Positions 48,884 to 58,425 of a stretch of DNA of 64,000 bases are shown in pieces. A program made the translations under genes and the position numbers. This DNA comes from Companilactobacillus nodensis DSM 19682 = JCM 14932 = NBRC 107160 (GTDB taxonomy: Bacteria; Bacillota; Bacilli; Lactobacillales; Lactobacillaceae). The DNA lies in the NCBI RefSeq assembly GCF_000615905.1, contig NZ_BAMN01000007.1:62001-126000 (forward strand). The letters run 5' to 3'. How positions within the stretch are numbered: the stretch's first letter is position 1; each line of letters opens with the position of its first letter. The notes under the pieces are model-generated. The model ran no database searches and was not told the origin of the DNA. It saw only the letters and a program-made list of their open reading frames with translations.

Positions 48884-50028
48884 CTAGTTTAAAATCTGGA
48901 AGTGATCATGAACTTCATCCAAATTCTTAATAAATTCTTTCATTTCTGCTTCAGTATTATTTTCATCCAAACTGACACGAACAGCACTTGTAGCAACCTT
49001 TTCAGGTGTGCTCATTGCCTTTAGTGTACTTGATTCAAGACCTTTCTTAGATGAACAGGCACTGGTTGTTGAAATATAAATATCACGGTCCTCAAATGTA
49101 TGAACGACTGTTTCACCACGGACCCCATCAATTGTGAAACAAATAATGTGTGGCGCAAAGTCGTCAGACAGTTTTGAAAAGACATGTGTATTAGGCAAAC
49201 TCTGAATATGTTCGATTAATTCAGTCTTTAACTTCGTCATCTTATTAGCCTTTTTAGCCTCATCTTGCTTGAGCAAACGTAATGCTCTAGCCATAGCAGC
49301 TATAGCAGGTGTATTTTCTGTACCACTTCTAAGATTCTTTTCTTGACCACCGCCAGCCATAAGTGGTTCTAATTGCTTACCGGCTTTCATATAAATGAAG
49401 CCAATACCACGTGGAGCATGGAACTTATGACCTGAGAAAGTATAGAAGTCAACACGTGGATCAATGAATTGATCTTCAATATTCTTACCGATTGCTTGTG
49501 TACCATCAACGTGATAACTGATATTAGGATAATCATCCAAGACACGAGCCATTTCGTGAATAGGTTGAATTGAACCAATCTCATTATTAACAGCCATGGT
49601 TGAGACCAAAATAGTATCATCTCTGATAGCATTCTTCAAATCATCAGACTGACGTGACCTGTCTTATCAACTGGCAAGTAAGTTACTTCATACCCTAATT
49701 CTTCGAGTTGATGCATTGAATTCATAACTGAAGGATGCTCAATTGAAGTAGTGATGATATGTTTACCAAACTCACGCTTCTTAAAAGCAGTCCCCTTGAT
49801 GATCCAGTTATTACCCTCTGTACCACCACTAGTGAAGACTACCTCATAAGGTTTGAATCCCATCAATTCAGCAATTTGCTTACGTGATGTTTCCAGCAAC
49901 TCATATGCCTTCAAACCTAGCTTATGCAAACTGGATGGATTACCAAAGTAATTCAAACTAGCTGCATTGTATGTATCGAGAACTGTTTTCTCGATTTTTG
50001 TTGTTGCACTGTTATCAAAATAAATCAT
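48884..50028 (-). CDS. Cysteine desulfurase of the thiI module (frameshifted near 49645)
   Basis: The PLP enzyme is NifZ-like, supplying sulfur to ThiI. Motifs are MIYFDNSATTKI, FTSGGTEGNNWI, the PLP lysine in FSGHKFHAPRG and the Cys loop TSACSSKKG. The frame breaks near 49645; one restored base (plus ATCATC(C)AGAC) gives KTGHVSLDDLKNAIRDD and a product of about 381 residues. The ATG at 50028 follows GGTGGG. Only about 9 bases separate it from thiI. Confidence 0.9.
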
Positions 50029-50043
50029 ATTTTTTCCCACCAA

Positions 50044-50066
50044 AATAAAAAGGCCTTACTGGCCTT
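50044..50066 (-). terminator. Terminator after ezrA
   Basis: AAGGCC (50066-50061 on the minus strand) pairs with GGCCTT (50055-50050), followed by TTTATTTT. It ends the ezrA transcript just before the desulfurase ribosome binding site. Confidence 0.7.
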
Positions 50067-50106
50067 AATTTTTTTACTATCTTATAAGATAACGCAAAAT
50101 TCATAT

Positions 50107-51795
50107 TTATGCATTAATTGTTTCTTTAATTCTTTCAACTGAACCAGATTCAACACGTTCCAAAGCTGCCGAAATAGTTTCAACCGACTTGCCATATTCA
50201 TAATCGTCATCAAACAAGGCGCGTGCTCGAGTTAACTGATCGGCAAAGTCTGCATCCTTGTCTGCGTACCGATTAGCATATTGTAATAGCTTTTCGGCTA
50301 ATCGAACATTCATCTTCAAGTCGGTTGTTTTTTGAACAAGATTCTCTAGATCCTCTTGTGTCACAATAACTTGCTTACTTATATCTTCCATGTTGATTTG
50401 TTCGGCATCCAATTCATTATACAACTTAGTGATCTCATCATAGACCATGTAGAAGTAATCCAGATAATCATCTGGCAAACCATTCAAACGTAACTGCTCA
50501 ACAACTTTCTTTTGAATCTCCAAACGTTTGGCATACTTATCAACGCTATTACGAGCAATACGTTCACTCGAAATCATTTGATTGAAATTGTCATTGATCG
50601 ATTTCTCACTAGATTCAATATCATCCAGTTGTTTAACAATTGTTCTGAAATCACTCTCAGCATGTGAGAAGACAGCATTCTTATCAGCGATGTTTTGAAC
50701 ATCTTGATCAAAGCGACTTCTAATATCATTGAGCGCAACAAGATTTTCCTTAAACTTCTTAGTATCATCTTCGGCCAAAATATAATCGTTAGTTAACTTT
50801 TGAATCCGACTATCCAAACGATTGTGTTGGAATTTAGCATGATTGATATAATCTAAGACTGTTTTTTGTTGCTTCAAAACGCTTCTTTTGGCATCCATCT
50901 CGATAGATAAAATATCGTACAGATGGTCAATGTTTTGACTTATTTCTTCATTAGTATTGTTAACGTAATCAAAGTTCAACTCACCTAACTCTGAATTAGC
51001 AGAATCCAGACTAGTCTGAACATCCTTAATCAAGGACTCGACATCCTCTTCAAAATTATACTTTTGATTGATCAACTTTTGATAAACTGAATTGATTTCT
51101 TCAATTTGACCTGGAAATACTTCATTCAAATCATGATGCAAAGGTTCAATGACTTTTAGTTGATCAGTAATCAATCCTAATTTGATCTTAACATCGTCCA
51201 GATATTGACTAGCCTCAATGTGATCACCCTTATCAGTCAATTGAGTTTCTTTATCAAGCAACCCTGCTATCTCAGTGAGTTCATCCTCTAGCTTATCTGC
51301 AGCACTACCATAATTAAACGACTGCGTCAGGATCTTCTTACGAAGATCTTCATATGTCTGTTGAAGTGCTTCACTTTGAGTTGCGTTAAGTTCATCGCTC
51401 TTAGACAATTCATCCAACTCATCAGAAATACTATCAAGCTTACTCTTCAAATCATTAAGTGATTGATCGACTTGCTTCAATACCTTAGATGATCCAAAAA
51501 CCTTGAATTGTGTATTCTTATATTCGGCACCACGAATTTGTCGTAGGACTTCTGGAACAACTTCATTCAATTGCTTCTGATAATCAGATTTCAAATGACT
51601 GAATTGATCTCGACTAGCTCCTGCGAGTTTCATTTCTTCTATTTTCTTTAATCTATCATTCAATCTGTCTTCTTTTAATTCATCAGCACGATCCTTGTAT
51701 GAATTAAGAGTACCTGCGTTTTTCTTTTGCAAAAACCACATATACCATAGGAAGACTAAGATCAAAATAATTATTCCAATAATTATTGTCGACAC
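50107..51795 (-). CDS. ezrA: Septation ring regulator EzrA
   Basis: The 562-residue protein has one N-terminal transmembrane helix (IIIGIIILILVFLWYMWFL) and then spectrin-like coiled coils over its whole length. This is the EzrA plan: it binds FtsZ at the membrane and prevents extra Z-rings. It is divergent from rpsD, the usual arrangement, and is monocistronic. Confidence 0.92.
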   Translation of the reverse strand: MSTIIIGIIILILVFLWYMWFLQKKNAGTLNSYKDRADELKEDRLNDRLKKIEEMKLAGASRDQFSHLKSDYQKQLNEVVPEVLRQIRGAEYKNTQFKVFGSSKVLKQVDQSLNDLKSKLDSISDELDELSKSDELNATQSEALQQTYEDLRKKILTQSFNYGSAADKLEDELTEIAGLLDKETQLTDKGDHIEASQYLDDVKIKLGLITDQLKVIEPLHHDLNEVFPGQIEEINSVYQKLINQKYNFEEDVESLIKDVQTSLDSANSELGELNFDYVNNTNEEISQNIDHLYDILSIEMDAKRSVLKQQKTVLDYINHAKFQHNRLDSRIQKLTNDYILAEDDTKKFKENLVALNDIRSRFDQDVQNIADKNAVFSHAESDFRTIVKQLDDIESSEKSINDNFNQMISSERIARNSVDKYAKRLEIQKKVVEQLRLNGLPDDYLDYFYMVYDEITKLYNELDAEQINMEDISKQVIVTQEDLENLVQKTTDLKMNVRLAEKLLQYANRYADKDADFADQLTRARALFDDDYEYGKSVETISAALERVESGSVERIKETINA

Positions 51796-51915
51796 TTTAA
51801 CACCCCTAATGATGATTCGATATCATATAACTTGAATTATACCAGAGAACAACCTCACTATTTATTTTAATAGTCTTTCATAATAAAGTTTTAAATATTG
51901 GCCTAAAAATTTCTT

Positions 51916-51944
51916 TTGACTTTGTCCGCCATTCAAGTTACACT
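51916..51944 (+). promoter_or_regulatory. Promoter of rpsD
   Basis: TTGACT (51916-51921), a 17-base spacer and TACACT (51939-51944) form a strong sigma-A promoter. It lies in the 322-base gap between ezrA and rpsD, whose other contents are the rpsD leader and AT-rich sequence before ezrA. Confidence 0.75.
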
Positions 51945-51960
51945 ACTCTTTGTGTAAAAT

Positions 51961-52055
51961 ATGCAGCCAAGAGCGGCAAGAACGTCAACAGTTACCGACA
52001 TATTTGTTCAACTAGTAACCCACAGCTGCATGTGGTGAAAGTTGTAGCGGTAACT
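51961..52055 (+). promoter_or_regulatory. Structured leader of rpsD, likely S4 autoregulatory element
   Basis: ATGCAGC (51961-51967) pairs with GCTGCAT (52025-52031), and AGTTACCG (51990-51997), inside that stem, pairs with CGGTAACT (52048-52055), outside it. The crossing pairs make a pseudoknot. In Bacillus rpsD is repressed by S4 binding to a leader of this kind, so autoregulation is likely here. Confidence 0.65.
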
Positions 52056-52117
52056 GCACGAATGCTAAACTCTTGTTAATTATTTTACTCCATACAAAAT
52101 TTTGGAGGAATTTATTT

Positions 52118-52726
52118 ATGTCTAGATATACAGGCCCACGTTGGAAATTATCACGTCGTTTAGGAATCTCACTTTCAGGTACTGGTAAGGAAATCGCTCG
52201 TCGTAACTATGCTCCTGGTCAACATGGTCAAAACAATCGTCGTAAGATTTCAGAATACGGTCAACAATTAACAGAAAAGCAAAAGCTACGTTTCATGTAT
52301 GACGTTAACGAACGTCAATTCCGTAACTTGTTCTTGCGTGCTGGTAAACTTGACGGTATCCATGGTATCAACTTGATGGTTCTTCTTGAATCACGTCTTG
52401 ACAACATGGTTTATAGATTAGGTCTTGCAAGTTCACGTCCACAAGCTCGTCAACTTGTAAACCACGGTCACATCACTGTTGATGGCAAACGTGTTGATAT
52501 TCCATCATACGAAGTTAAAGTTGGTCAAAAGATCAGCCTTCGTGAAAAGTCAAAGGACCTAGCTATTGTTAAAGCTAACCTTGAAAATGTTGTTGGTCGT
52601 CCTGGTTTTGTTACATTTGACGAAGACACAATGACAGGTTCTCTAGTACGTAACCCAGAACGTGACGAACTAGAACCAAATATTGATGAATCTCTAATTG
52701 TTGAATACTACAACCAAATTCTTTAA
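52118..52726 (+). CDS. rpsD: 30S ribosomal protein S4
   Basis: The 202-residue primary 16S rRNA-binding protein shows [15 protein letters not shown] at the start and the S4 domain [19 protein letters not shown] with [19 protein letters not shown]. The ATG at 52118 follows TTGGAGG. It has its own promoter, structured leader and terminator. It is of the zinc-free type (no Cys cluster). Confidence 0.97.
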   Translation: MSRYTGPRWKLSRRLGISLSGTGKEIARRNYAPGQHGQNNRRKISEYGQQLTEKQKLRFMYDVNERQFRNLFLRAGKLDGIHGINLMVLLESRLDNMVYRLGLASSRPQARQLVNHGHITVDGKRVDIPSYEVKVGQKISLREKSKDLAIVKANLENVVGRPGFVTFDEDTMTGSLVRNPERDELEPNIDESLIVEYYNQIL

Positions 52727-52736
52727 TATTTATCAA

Positions 52737-52764
52737 AACATTCACTTCATGTGGATGTTTTTTT
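52737..52764 (+). terminator. Terminator after rpsD
   Basis: AACATTCAC (52737-52745) pairs with GTGGATGTT (52751-52759) and a T-run follows. Confidence 0.88.
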
Positions 52765-52778
52765 ATACCCAAATGCAT

Positions 52779-52810
52779 AAAAAGGTTGCGGAATTATTTT
52801 TCCGCAACCT
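52779..52810 (-). terminator. Terminator at the end of yktB
   Basis: AGGTTGCGGA and TCCGCAACCT (52783-52792, 52801-52810) form a perfect 10-bp stem with T on the minus strand. The yktB stop codon is in the loop. Confidence 0.85.
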
Positions 52811-53396
52811 CTTTATTTGCTATTACTAAAAATTTGCTAAGTTCAATAAATTTATCGAATAATAAACTATCATAATTACCATGTTCAACTTCATTTGAAG
52901 TCTTCAACAAATCAAAACCAATGACAAAATCACTGGATTTAACTTTGGAATAACGGTTCACTACCTCAGCATAGTTCTTAGCAGGTTTCATCTCGGCAAC
53001 CGTATGATCATTTGAAACTAACCAGTCCCCTGCCGCCACGCTGTCGTGCCAGCTATCGATCAGTGGATAATATTCTGGACGATCATATGCATCCGCCAAT
53101 AAAGCAAAAGTAATGAAATATCGATCTGGCCACAAGCCTAATTCAAGATGTGGTGTCTTCTTATAACCACTCTTGTCTAAATTAATTGCTAGCCAAGTAT
53201 CTGGAGGTGGATTTTTAGTCCTCCGTTGGTGTTTAGCAATTTTCATATAAAACTTTTGCTGATATTCTTGTTCTAACTTATCAACTAACTTATTACCAAA
53301 TATTTCAAACTTGGGATCAAGTTGCTGTTTTATCAGTCCCAAGCGTCCAGATAAGGTATCATCGTTAAAGACATCAAAATCACTTTTGTCGAACAT
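52794..53396 (-). CDS. yktB: UPF0637 family protein YktB
   Basis: The 200-residue soluble protein matches the YktB family by FDKSDFDVFNDDTLSGRL, IAKHQRRTKNPPPDTWLAI and HLELGLWPDRYFITFALL. The ATG at 53396 follows GGGAG. In Bacillus yktB neighbours yktA; here the two are 53 kb apart. Function unknown. Confidence 0.85.
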   Translation of the reverse strand: MFDKSDFDVFNDDTLSGRLGLIKQQLDPKFEIFGNKLVDKLEQEYQQKFYMKIAKHQRRTKNPPPDTWLAINLDKSGYKKTPHLELGLWPDRYFITFALLADAYDRPEYYPLIDSWHDSVAAGDWLVSNDHTVAEMKPAKNYAEVVNRYSKVKSSDFVIGFDLLKTSNEVEHGNYDSLLFDKFIELSKFLVIANKEVAEK

Positions 53397-53505
53397 GATA
53401 ATCTCCCTTTTTGTTTTTTGTGGTGAAAGCAATGCTCGAAATCTAATCGTCTTTCTCCACTCTCTGTTGTAGAATATACTTATTGTACTTTATATAGGAG
53501 GATTT

Positions 53506-54797
53506 ATGCAAAAACCATTAGCATATCGTATGCGACCGACTAACATTGACGAAGTTGTCGGCCAACAACACTTGGTTGGTCCGAATAAGATCATTCGTAG
53601 AATGGTTAACGTCAAGATGCTATCATCGATGATTCTTTACGGACCACCTGGTATTGGTAAAACTAGTATCGCCAGTGCCATTGCCGGTAGCACTAAATAT
53701 GCTTTTCGCATGTTGAATGCTGCTACTGATAGTAAAAAAGATCTGCAAATTGTCGCTGAGGAAGCTAAAATGAGCGGCACAGTTGTATTAATGCTCGATG
53801 AAATACACCGACTAGACAAAACCAAACAAGATTTCTTATTGCCATTGTTAGAACGAGGTCCATTATTTTGATCGGTGCTACGACCGAGAATCCATATATC
53901 AATATCAGCCCTGCAATTCGTTCAAGAGTACAAATATTTGAATTGAAACCACTAGAAACTGATGATCTCAAAAAGGCCGTTAAACGTGCGCTGAATGATG
54001 AAACCAATGGACTGGGTAAATATAATGTTGATCTGGACGACAACGCTTTGGAATTACTGGTCAGTTCAACCAATGGTGATCTCAGAAGTATCCTCAATGG
54101 ACTTGAGTTATCAGTTCTATCTACCAAAGAAAACGATGATGGTGCCATTCACATCGACTTAAAGTCGATCGAAGAATCCGTTCAGAAAAAAGCTATCTCT
54201 GCTGACAAGGATGGCGACAGTCATTATGATGTTATTTCAGCATTTCAAAAATCTATTCGCGGTAGTGATCCCGATGCCGCCCTATTGTATCTAGCCAGAT
54301 TACTCGAAGCTGGAGAACTGACTACAGCTATCAGAAGACTGCTGGTGTGTGCATATGAGGACGTAGGTCTAGCTAACCCTCAAGCATGTCAACGTGCTGT
54401 ACAGGCTGCACAAGTGGCTCAAATGGTAGGTCTACCAGAGGCACGTATTCCGTTGGCTAACGCTGTGATCGACTTGTGCTTATGTCCCAAATCAAATTCA
54501 GGAATGCAAGCTATTGATGCCGCATTAGAAGATGTAAGAAATGGCAAAGCTTCGTCGATACCTGATGATCTCAAAGATGCTCATTATAGTGGTGCGAAGA
54601 AACTTGGTCACGGTGTTGGATATAAATACCCACACGACTACCCTAATGCTTGGGTCGACCAACAATATTTACCAGATAATTTAGTTAACGAAACTTTTTA
54701 TAAACCAAATACAACTGGCAAATATGAACAGGCATTAAAAATGCGTCTCGAACAATTAAATAATTTAAAAAATAAACCCAAACGGAGTGGTCATTAA
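53506..54797 (+). CDS. rarA: Replication-associated recombination protein RarA/MgsA (frameshifted near 53859)
   Basis: The AAA+ ATPase acts at stalled replication forks. Visible are LAYRMRPTNIDEVVGQQHL, Walker A ILYGPPGIGKTS, Walker B LDEIHRLDK, sensor IGATTENPYIN and the C-terminal tetramerisation part (HYSGAKKLGHGVGYKYPHDYP). The frame breaks near 53859; one restored T gives LERGSIILIGATTENP. Corrected length is about 430 residues, normal. AGGAGG precedes the start. Confidence 0.9.
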
Positions 54798-54799
54798 TA

Positions 54800-55081
54800 A
54801 TGGTAATTAAGATTTTAATGCTAATATTTATTATTTTTCTACTAGCACTAGCATATAACTTATGGAGTCACCGTAACCGGAAATTCCTAATATATTCACC
54901 AAATGAAAACTTAAATTTGAAAAGCATCATGATAATTACAGCTGTATTATTATTATTAATTTCAATTACAGGAATAATTATTATGATAGTTGGTAGTAAA
55001 GAATCCAACATCATAACACTTATTTTAGGAAGTGTCGTCGCAGCTGGATTTTCAATTTATTTGGCAAATATTCGCAGATGA
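54800..55081 (+). CDS. Small membrane protein of unknown function
   Basis: The 93-residue protein has three hydrophobic segments (about 3-20, 42-65 and 70-88) joined by a short basic/polar loop (WSHRNRKFLIYSPNENLN). It starts 2 bases after the rarA stop, so it is co-translated with it. No family recognised. Confidence 0.65.
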   Translation: MVIKILMLIFIIFLLALAYNLWSHRNRKFLIYSPNENLNLKSIMIITAVLLLLISITGIIIMIVGSKESNIITLILGSVVAAGFSIYLANIRR

Positions 55082-55154
55082 CTGTATTTATCAGGCTCAA
55101 TCAACTAAAATGAAGATGTAAGCAAGATATATAATTAATCAATGGGGTGATAAC

Positions 55155-55655
55155 ATGTTACAACAATATAAAAACATTCTCGTACCAATTGATGGTTCAT
55201 TTGAAGCTGAATTAGCTTTCAAAAAGGCTGTGGAAGTTGCTAAAAGAAATGACGCAGCTGTACATCTAGTACATGTAATTGACACACGTGCATTCCAAAA
55301 CGTTTCAAGTTTTGATTCAACAATGGTTGAACAAATTACTGAAAAAGCAAAGGAAACAGTTAAGAGCTATGTTCAAACTGCTAAAGATGCTGGATTAACA
55401 GACATTGACTACAGTATTGAGTACGGTGCCCCTAAGGCAATCATCGCTACTGACTTCCCTAAGAAGTTAGGCGTAGACCTTATCATGATCGGTGCTACTG
55501 GTCTTAACGCTATGGAAAGATTGCTTATTGGTTCAGTTACTGAATATGTAACAAGAACTGCTGCTTGCGATGTTCTTGTAGTAAGAACTGATTTGGATAA
55601 CAAATCAATCCAGAAACCACAGCAAAAAAATAAAAAAATTATTAAAAAAAAGTGA
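55155..55655 (+). CDS. Universal stress protein, UspA family, ATP-binding type
   Basis: The 166-residue protein opens with YKNILVPIDGSFEAELAF and has the ATP loop GATGLNAMERLLIGSVTEYV, fitting G-x2-G-x9-G-S/T. After RTDLDNK comes an odd Lys-rich tail encoded in A-runs, whose stop is inside the terminator. One extra base in the run near 55624 would end the protein earlier, so the tail may be an artefact. GGGGTG precedes the ATG. Confidence 0.88.
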   Translation: MLQQYKNILVPIDGSFEAELAFKKAVEVAKRNDAAVHLVHVIDTRAFQNVSSFDSTMVEQITEKAKETVKSYVQTAKDAGLTDIDYSIEYGAPKAIIATDFPKKLGVDLIMIGATGLNAMERLLIGSVTEYVTRTAACDVLVVRTDLDNKSIQKPQQKNKKIIKKK

Positions 55656-55687
55656 GTTGATTTTAATTAATCAACCCACTTTTTTTA
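55645..55687 (+). terminator. Terminator after the universal stress gene
   Basis: AGTGAGTTGATT (55651-55662) pairs with AATCAACCCACT (55669-55680) with one mismatch, with a T-run after it. Confidence 0.88.
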
Positions 55688-55712
55688 TTTGAAATTAATA
55701 ATTTTTAAATTG

Positions 55713-56576
55713 TTATTTATTAAAAATATTTAGATTCATCTCATCAATTTTTGATTTTAATTTATCAAAAATATTCTTGTTATCATTAATACTTGAGATC
55801 ACATATGCTTTGATATAATCCTCGTCGGATTTTTGACCTTCACGTGTTCCTGCTTCGGCCATTGAACAATACATTGTATCAAGTTTGAACAAAGATTGCT
55901 CCTTCTTTGCTATATGGATACCTTCGTTAGCGAAGTCAACAGCACTTTGATTGTCATCTAGATCCAAGGATAACTGAGCCATGTTAGAGTAAATCAAAAT
56001 ACTATCATGATAATTATCTTCGTTGATCTTTTCAGCACTAGATTGAATCAATTCTTTGGCTTGCCCATAATAGACCTTAGCTTCGTCTGAAGACTTCTTG
56101 TTGACATAAGCCTTAGCAGTATAAACATCGATTAAAATGTCATACATGTCAATATTAGCTATGTTAACGTTCATTGCGCGGTTGAAATCAAAAATCGCCT
56201 TGTCGTAGTTCTCGTTAATTTCATATTCGACTAACCCATTGAAGAAATGAATTAACTTGATCTCCTGTTTGTTATTGACGTTAATATCATTCAATTTATC
56301 CAACTTATCACTGATACCCTGATAATCATCTTTATAAAATGAATCTTTAATATCAGAAATAATAGAATAAATTTGACTATCGTCATTAACGATCACGAGG
56401 TTCATTGTGATACCCAGTCTTTCACAAATGCGAACCAAGATCTCCATACTAGGAATCTTATCTTTTTTCTCGATAAGACTTACAGTAGCCTGAGTACAAA
56501 TACCATCGGCAAGCTCAGATTGAGAGAGACCTCTGAGCTTTCTGTAGTGGCGAATTTTTTCACCTAAAATTTTCAT
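55713..56576 (-). CDS. XRE-family regulator with C-terminal TPR-like domain
   Basis: The 287-residue protein has an N-terminal helix-turn-helix (LGEKIRHYRKLRGLSQSELA, then CTQATVSLIEKKDKIPS) and a long helical region of TPR type (YEINENYDKAIFDFNRAMN, SNMAQLSLDLDDNQSAVDFA). This plan is shared with Rgg/PlcR/PrgX peptide-responsive regulators, so a peptide ligand is possible but no peptide gene is evident nearby. GGGGA precedes the ATG at 56576. Targets unknown. Confidence 0.75.
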   Translation of the reverse strand: MKILGEKIRHYRKLRGLSQSELADGICTQATVSLIEKKDKIPSMEILVRICERLGITMNLVIVNDDSQIYSIISDIKDSFYKDDYQGISDKLDKLNDINVNNKQEIKLIHFFNGLVEYEINENYDKAIFDFNRAMNVNIANIDMYDILIDVYTAKAYVNKKSSDEAKVYYGQAKELIQSSAEKINEDNYHDSILIYSNMAQLSLDLDDNQSAVDFANEGIHIAKKEQSLFKLDTMYCSMAEAGTREGQKSDEDYIKAYVISSINDNKNIFDKLKSKIDEMNLNIFNK

Positions 56577-56677
56577 TTGAATTATCCCCATTCATTTATT
56601 AATTTCAGGATAATTTAAACAGTTCTTAAAAAAACATGCAAGAAATAAGCAACAATAAAACTATAAGTTTTAAATAT

Positions 56678-56971
56678 TTAATTATTTACTTCAAAAAGCC
56701 AAGCATCTTTCTCAGAACCATTTAATAATTCCGGATTATCAGTTAATTTATCATTAACCTTTACTATTGTACCCGAAACTGGTGATTCAAACTCGATTAC
56801 AGCCTTTTGTGCTTCGACTTCACCTGTAGAATCTCCCACTTTTATCTCACGTCCAACGACTGGAAGATCAATAAACTTAACTTTTCCAAGGGCTTCTTGA
56901 CCTGCTGCAGTGAGACCTATACGTGTTGTATCGTCACCTTTTTCAACCCATAAATATTTATCAATTGCCAT
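56678..56971 (-). CDS. gcvH: Glycine cleavage system H-like lipoyl protein
   Basis: The 97-residue lipoyl-domain protein is short compared with about 125 in true GcvH. The lipoyl lysine is about residue 56 in EVEAQKAVIEFESPVSG. No gcvT or gcvP is nearby, so it more likely acts as the lipoyl relay used to lipoylate E2 subunits such as PdhC. It lies 9 bases after rodA. Confidence 0.85.
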   Translation of the reverse strand: MAIDKYLWVEKGDDTTRIGLTAAGQEALGKVKFIDLPVVGREIKVGDSTGEVEAQKAVIEFESPVSGTIVKVNDKLTDNPELLNGSEKDAWLFEVNN

Positions 56972-56980
56972 AAAAAAAAC

Positions 56981-58183
56981 CTACCTTTGCTTAAAAGTAC
57001 CATTTTCAAACATATAACTTTTATGATGATATCTCATCGACATGATCAATCCGATACCAATCATATTACCTAATAACGCTGAACCACCTTGAGAAATAAA
57101 TGGCAATGGAATACCAGTTAATGGCAGCAATCCAACACTCATACCGATGTTTTCAAAGACGTGGAACAAGATCATCATGATAACACCAGTTGAGACGTAT
57201 GCATAAAATTCATTTTTTGTGTCAAAAGTAACTTGAATCATTTGATAGATTAATAGGAAATATAGCAATATCAAAATACAAGATCCTACAAATCCAAAGT
57301 TCTCACCCACAACAGAAAAGATCATATCTGATTCACGAACTGGAACATAAACGTTTGAGACGTTAAATCCCTTACCAAATAATTGACCAGAACCGATGGC
57401 CTTCATATTCTGCCAGATTTGATAACCATTCTCAGAGGTATCCTGAGAAGGATTTAGCCAACTATCGATACGTGCAAATTGATAACTTCTGAATCCTGCG
57501 TGAGTTAAAATTGAACGTCCCCAATCAGTGGTAGCAAACATCAGTGCTGCACCACCAATTACAGCGACAATCAAAAAGGCCGTCAAAATTATTCGCCAAT
57601 CAATTCCTGATACCAAAACCATTCCACCAAGAATAGCGACGAAAACCAACAAAGTACCCAAGTCATTTTGTAACTTCAATAGAACAATTACTGGAGCTGT
57701 CCACAAGAGCATTTTACCCAACAACAAAAAGTCAGTCTTCAATGTGTGAACTTGATACTCACTATTGTGATTCGTTATGACTTTACCCATCATCAATATA
57801 AACGCGGGTTTCATAACTTCAGATGGCTGAAACGTAAATGACCCTACAGCGAACCAACTTTTAGCACCAGTCGTCGCTGCATAAGTTCTACTATAAAATA
57901 TGAGGACTAAAATCAGTAACGCTATTCCTCCATAGTAAACGTAGTTAGCCACTTGCCACAATTGCTCCGCATCAAACTGCATTATAACTGCTATGATGAT
58001 TGCTCCTATCGTGTACCAAGCAACCTGTGTCACAACATTCTTCATCGGATTCTGCGAATCCTGAATAGTCGCAACGTAAATAGACATTAAGCCTATTAAA
58101 GCCAACATCATTACGGAAAATATTATTCCGTAATCGATTCTTGAATCAGAATCATTTTCTCTCTTACTATTTCTAATTTGCAT
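56981..58183 (-). CDS. rodA: Rod-shape peptidoglycan polymerase RodA (SEDS family)
   Basis: The 400-residue membrane protein with ten helices polymerises lipid II for side-wall growth. SEDS marks are FQPSEVMKPAFILMMGK, LKLQNDLGTLLVF, GENFGFVGSCILI and GLLPLTGIPLPFISQGGSAL. It lies near mbl and murA, in line with an elongation role and not that of FtsW. Confidence 0.93.
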   Translation of the reverse strand: MQIRNSKRENDSDSRIDYGIIFSVMMLALIGLMSIYVATIQDSQNPMKNVVTQVAWYTIGAIIIAVIMQFDAEQLWQVANYVYYGGIALLILVLIFYSRTYAATTGAKSWFAVGSFTFQPSEVMKPAFILMMGKVITNHNSEYQVHTLKTDFLLLGKMLLWTAPVIVLLKLQNDLGTLLVFVAILGGMVLVSGIDWRIILTAFLIVAVIGGAALMFATTDWGRSILTHAGFRSYQFARIDSWLNPSQDTSENGYQIWQNMKAIGSGQLFGKGFNVSNVYVPVRESDMIFSVVGENFGFVGSCILILLYFLLIYQMIQVTFDTKNEFYAYVSTGVIMMILFHVFENIGMSVGLLPLTGIPLPFISQGGSALLGNMIGIGLIMSMRYHHKSYMFENGTFKQR

Positions 58184-58194
58184 TTTTACACCTA

Positions 58195-58416
58195 TTAATG
58201 ATTATGTAGATTATACTGCATTAACAATTCATTTATAGCATCATCTAACTTAACTGATTTGAAAGGAGTGTCAGTGCTTTCAACAAATGATAGATAACGT
58301 TCTCCTTCTTTAGTAATGGTACCGATATACTTCTTACCGTTCCAAAGTTCATATTTCTCTGGATCATCACTAATATCTTTCAAGTTGATTTCAATTGCTT
58401 TATTTGATTTTGACAT
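58195..58416 (-). CDS. DUF2969 family protein
   Basis: The 73-residue soluble protein (KKYIGTITKEGERYLSFVE, DDAINELLMQYNLH) matches DUF2969 of Lactobacillales, commonly found next to rodA and yidD. No function known. Confidence 0.75.
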   Translation of the reverse strand: MSKSNKAIEINLKDISDDPEKYELWNGKKYIGTITKEGERYLSFVESTDTPFKSVKLDDAINELLMQYNLHNH

Positions 58417-58425
58417 TAAATCTTC

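Noticed and set aside
56636-56725. 29-codon open frame beside the XRE-TPR regulator as a signal peptide gene
   Set aside because: No ribosome binding site; most of it is antisense to the end of gcvH.
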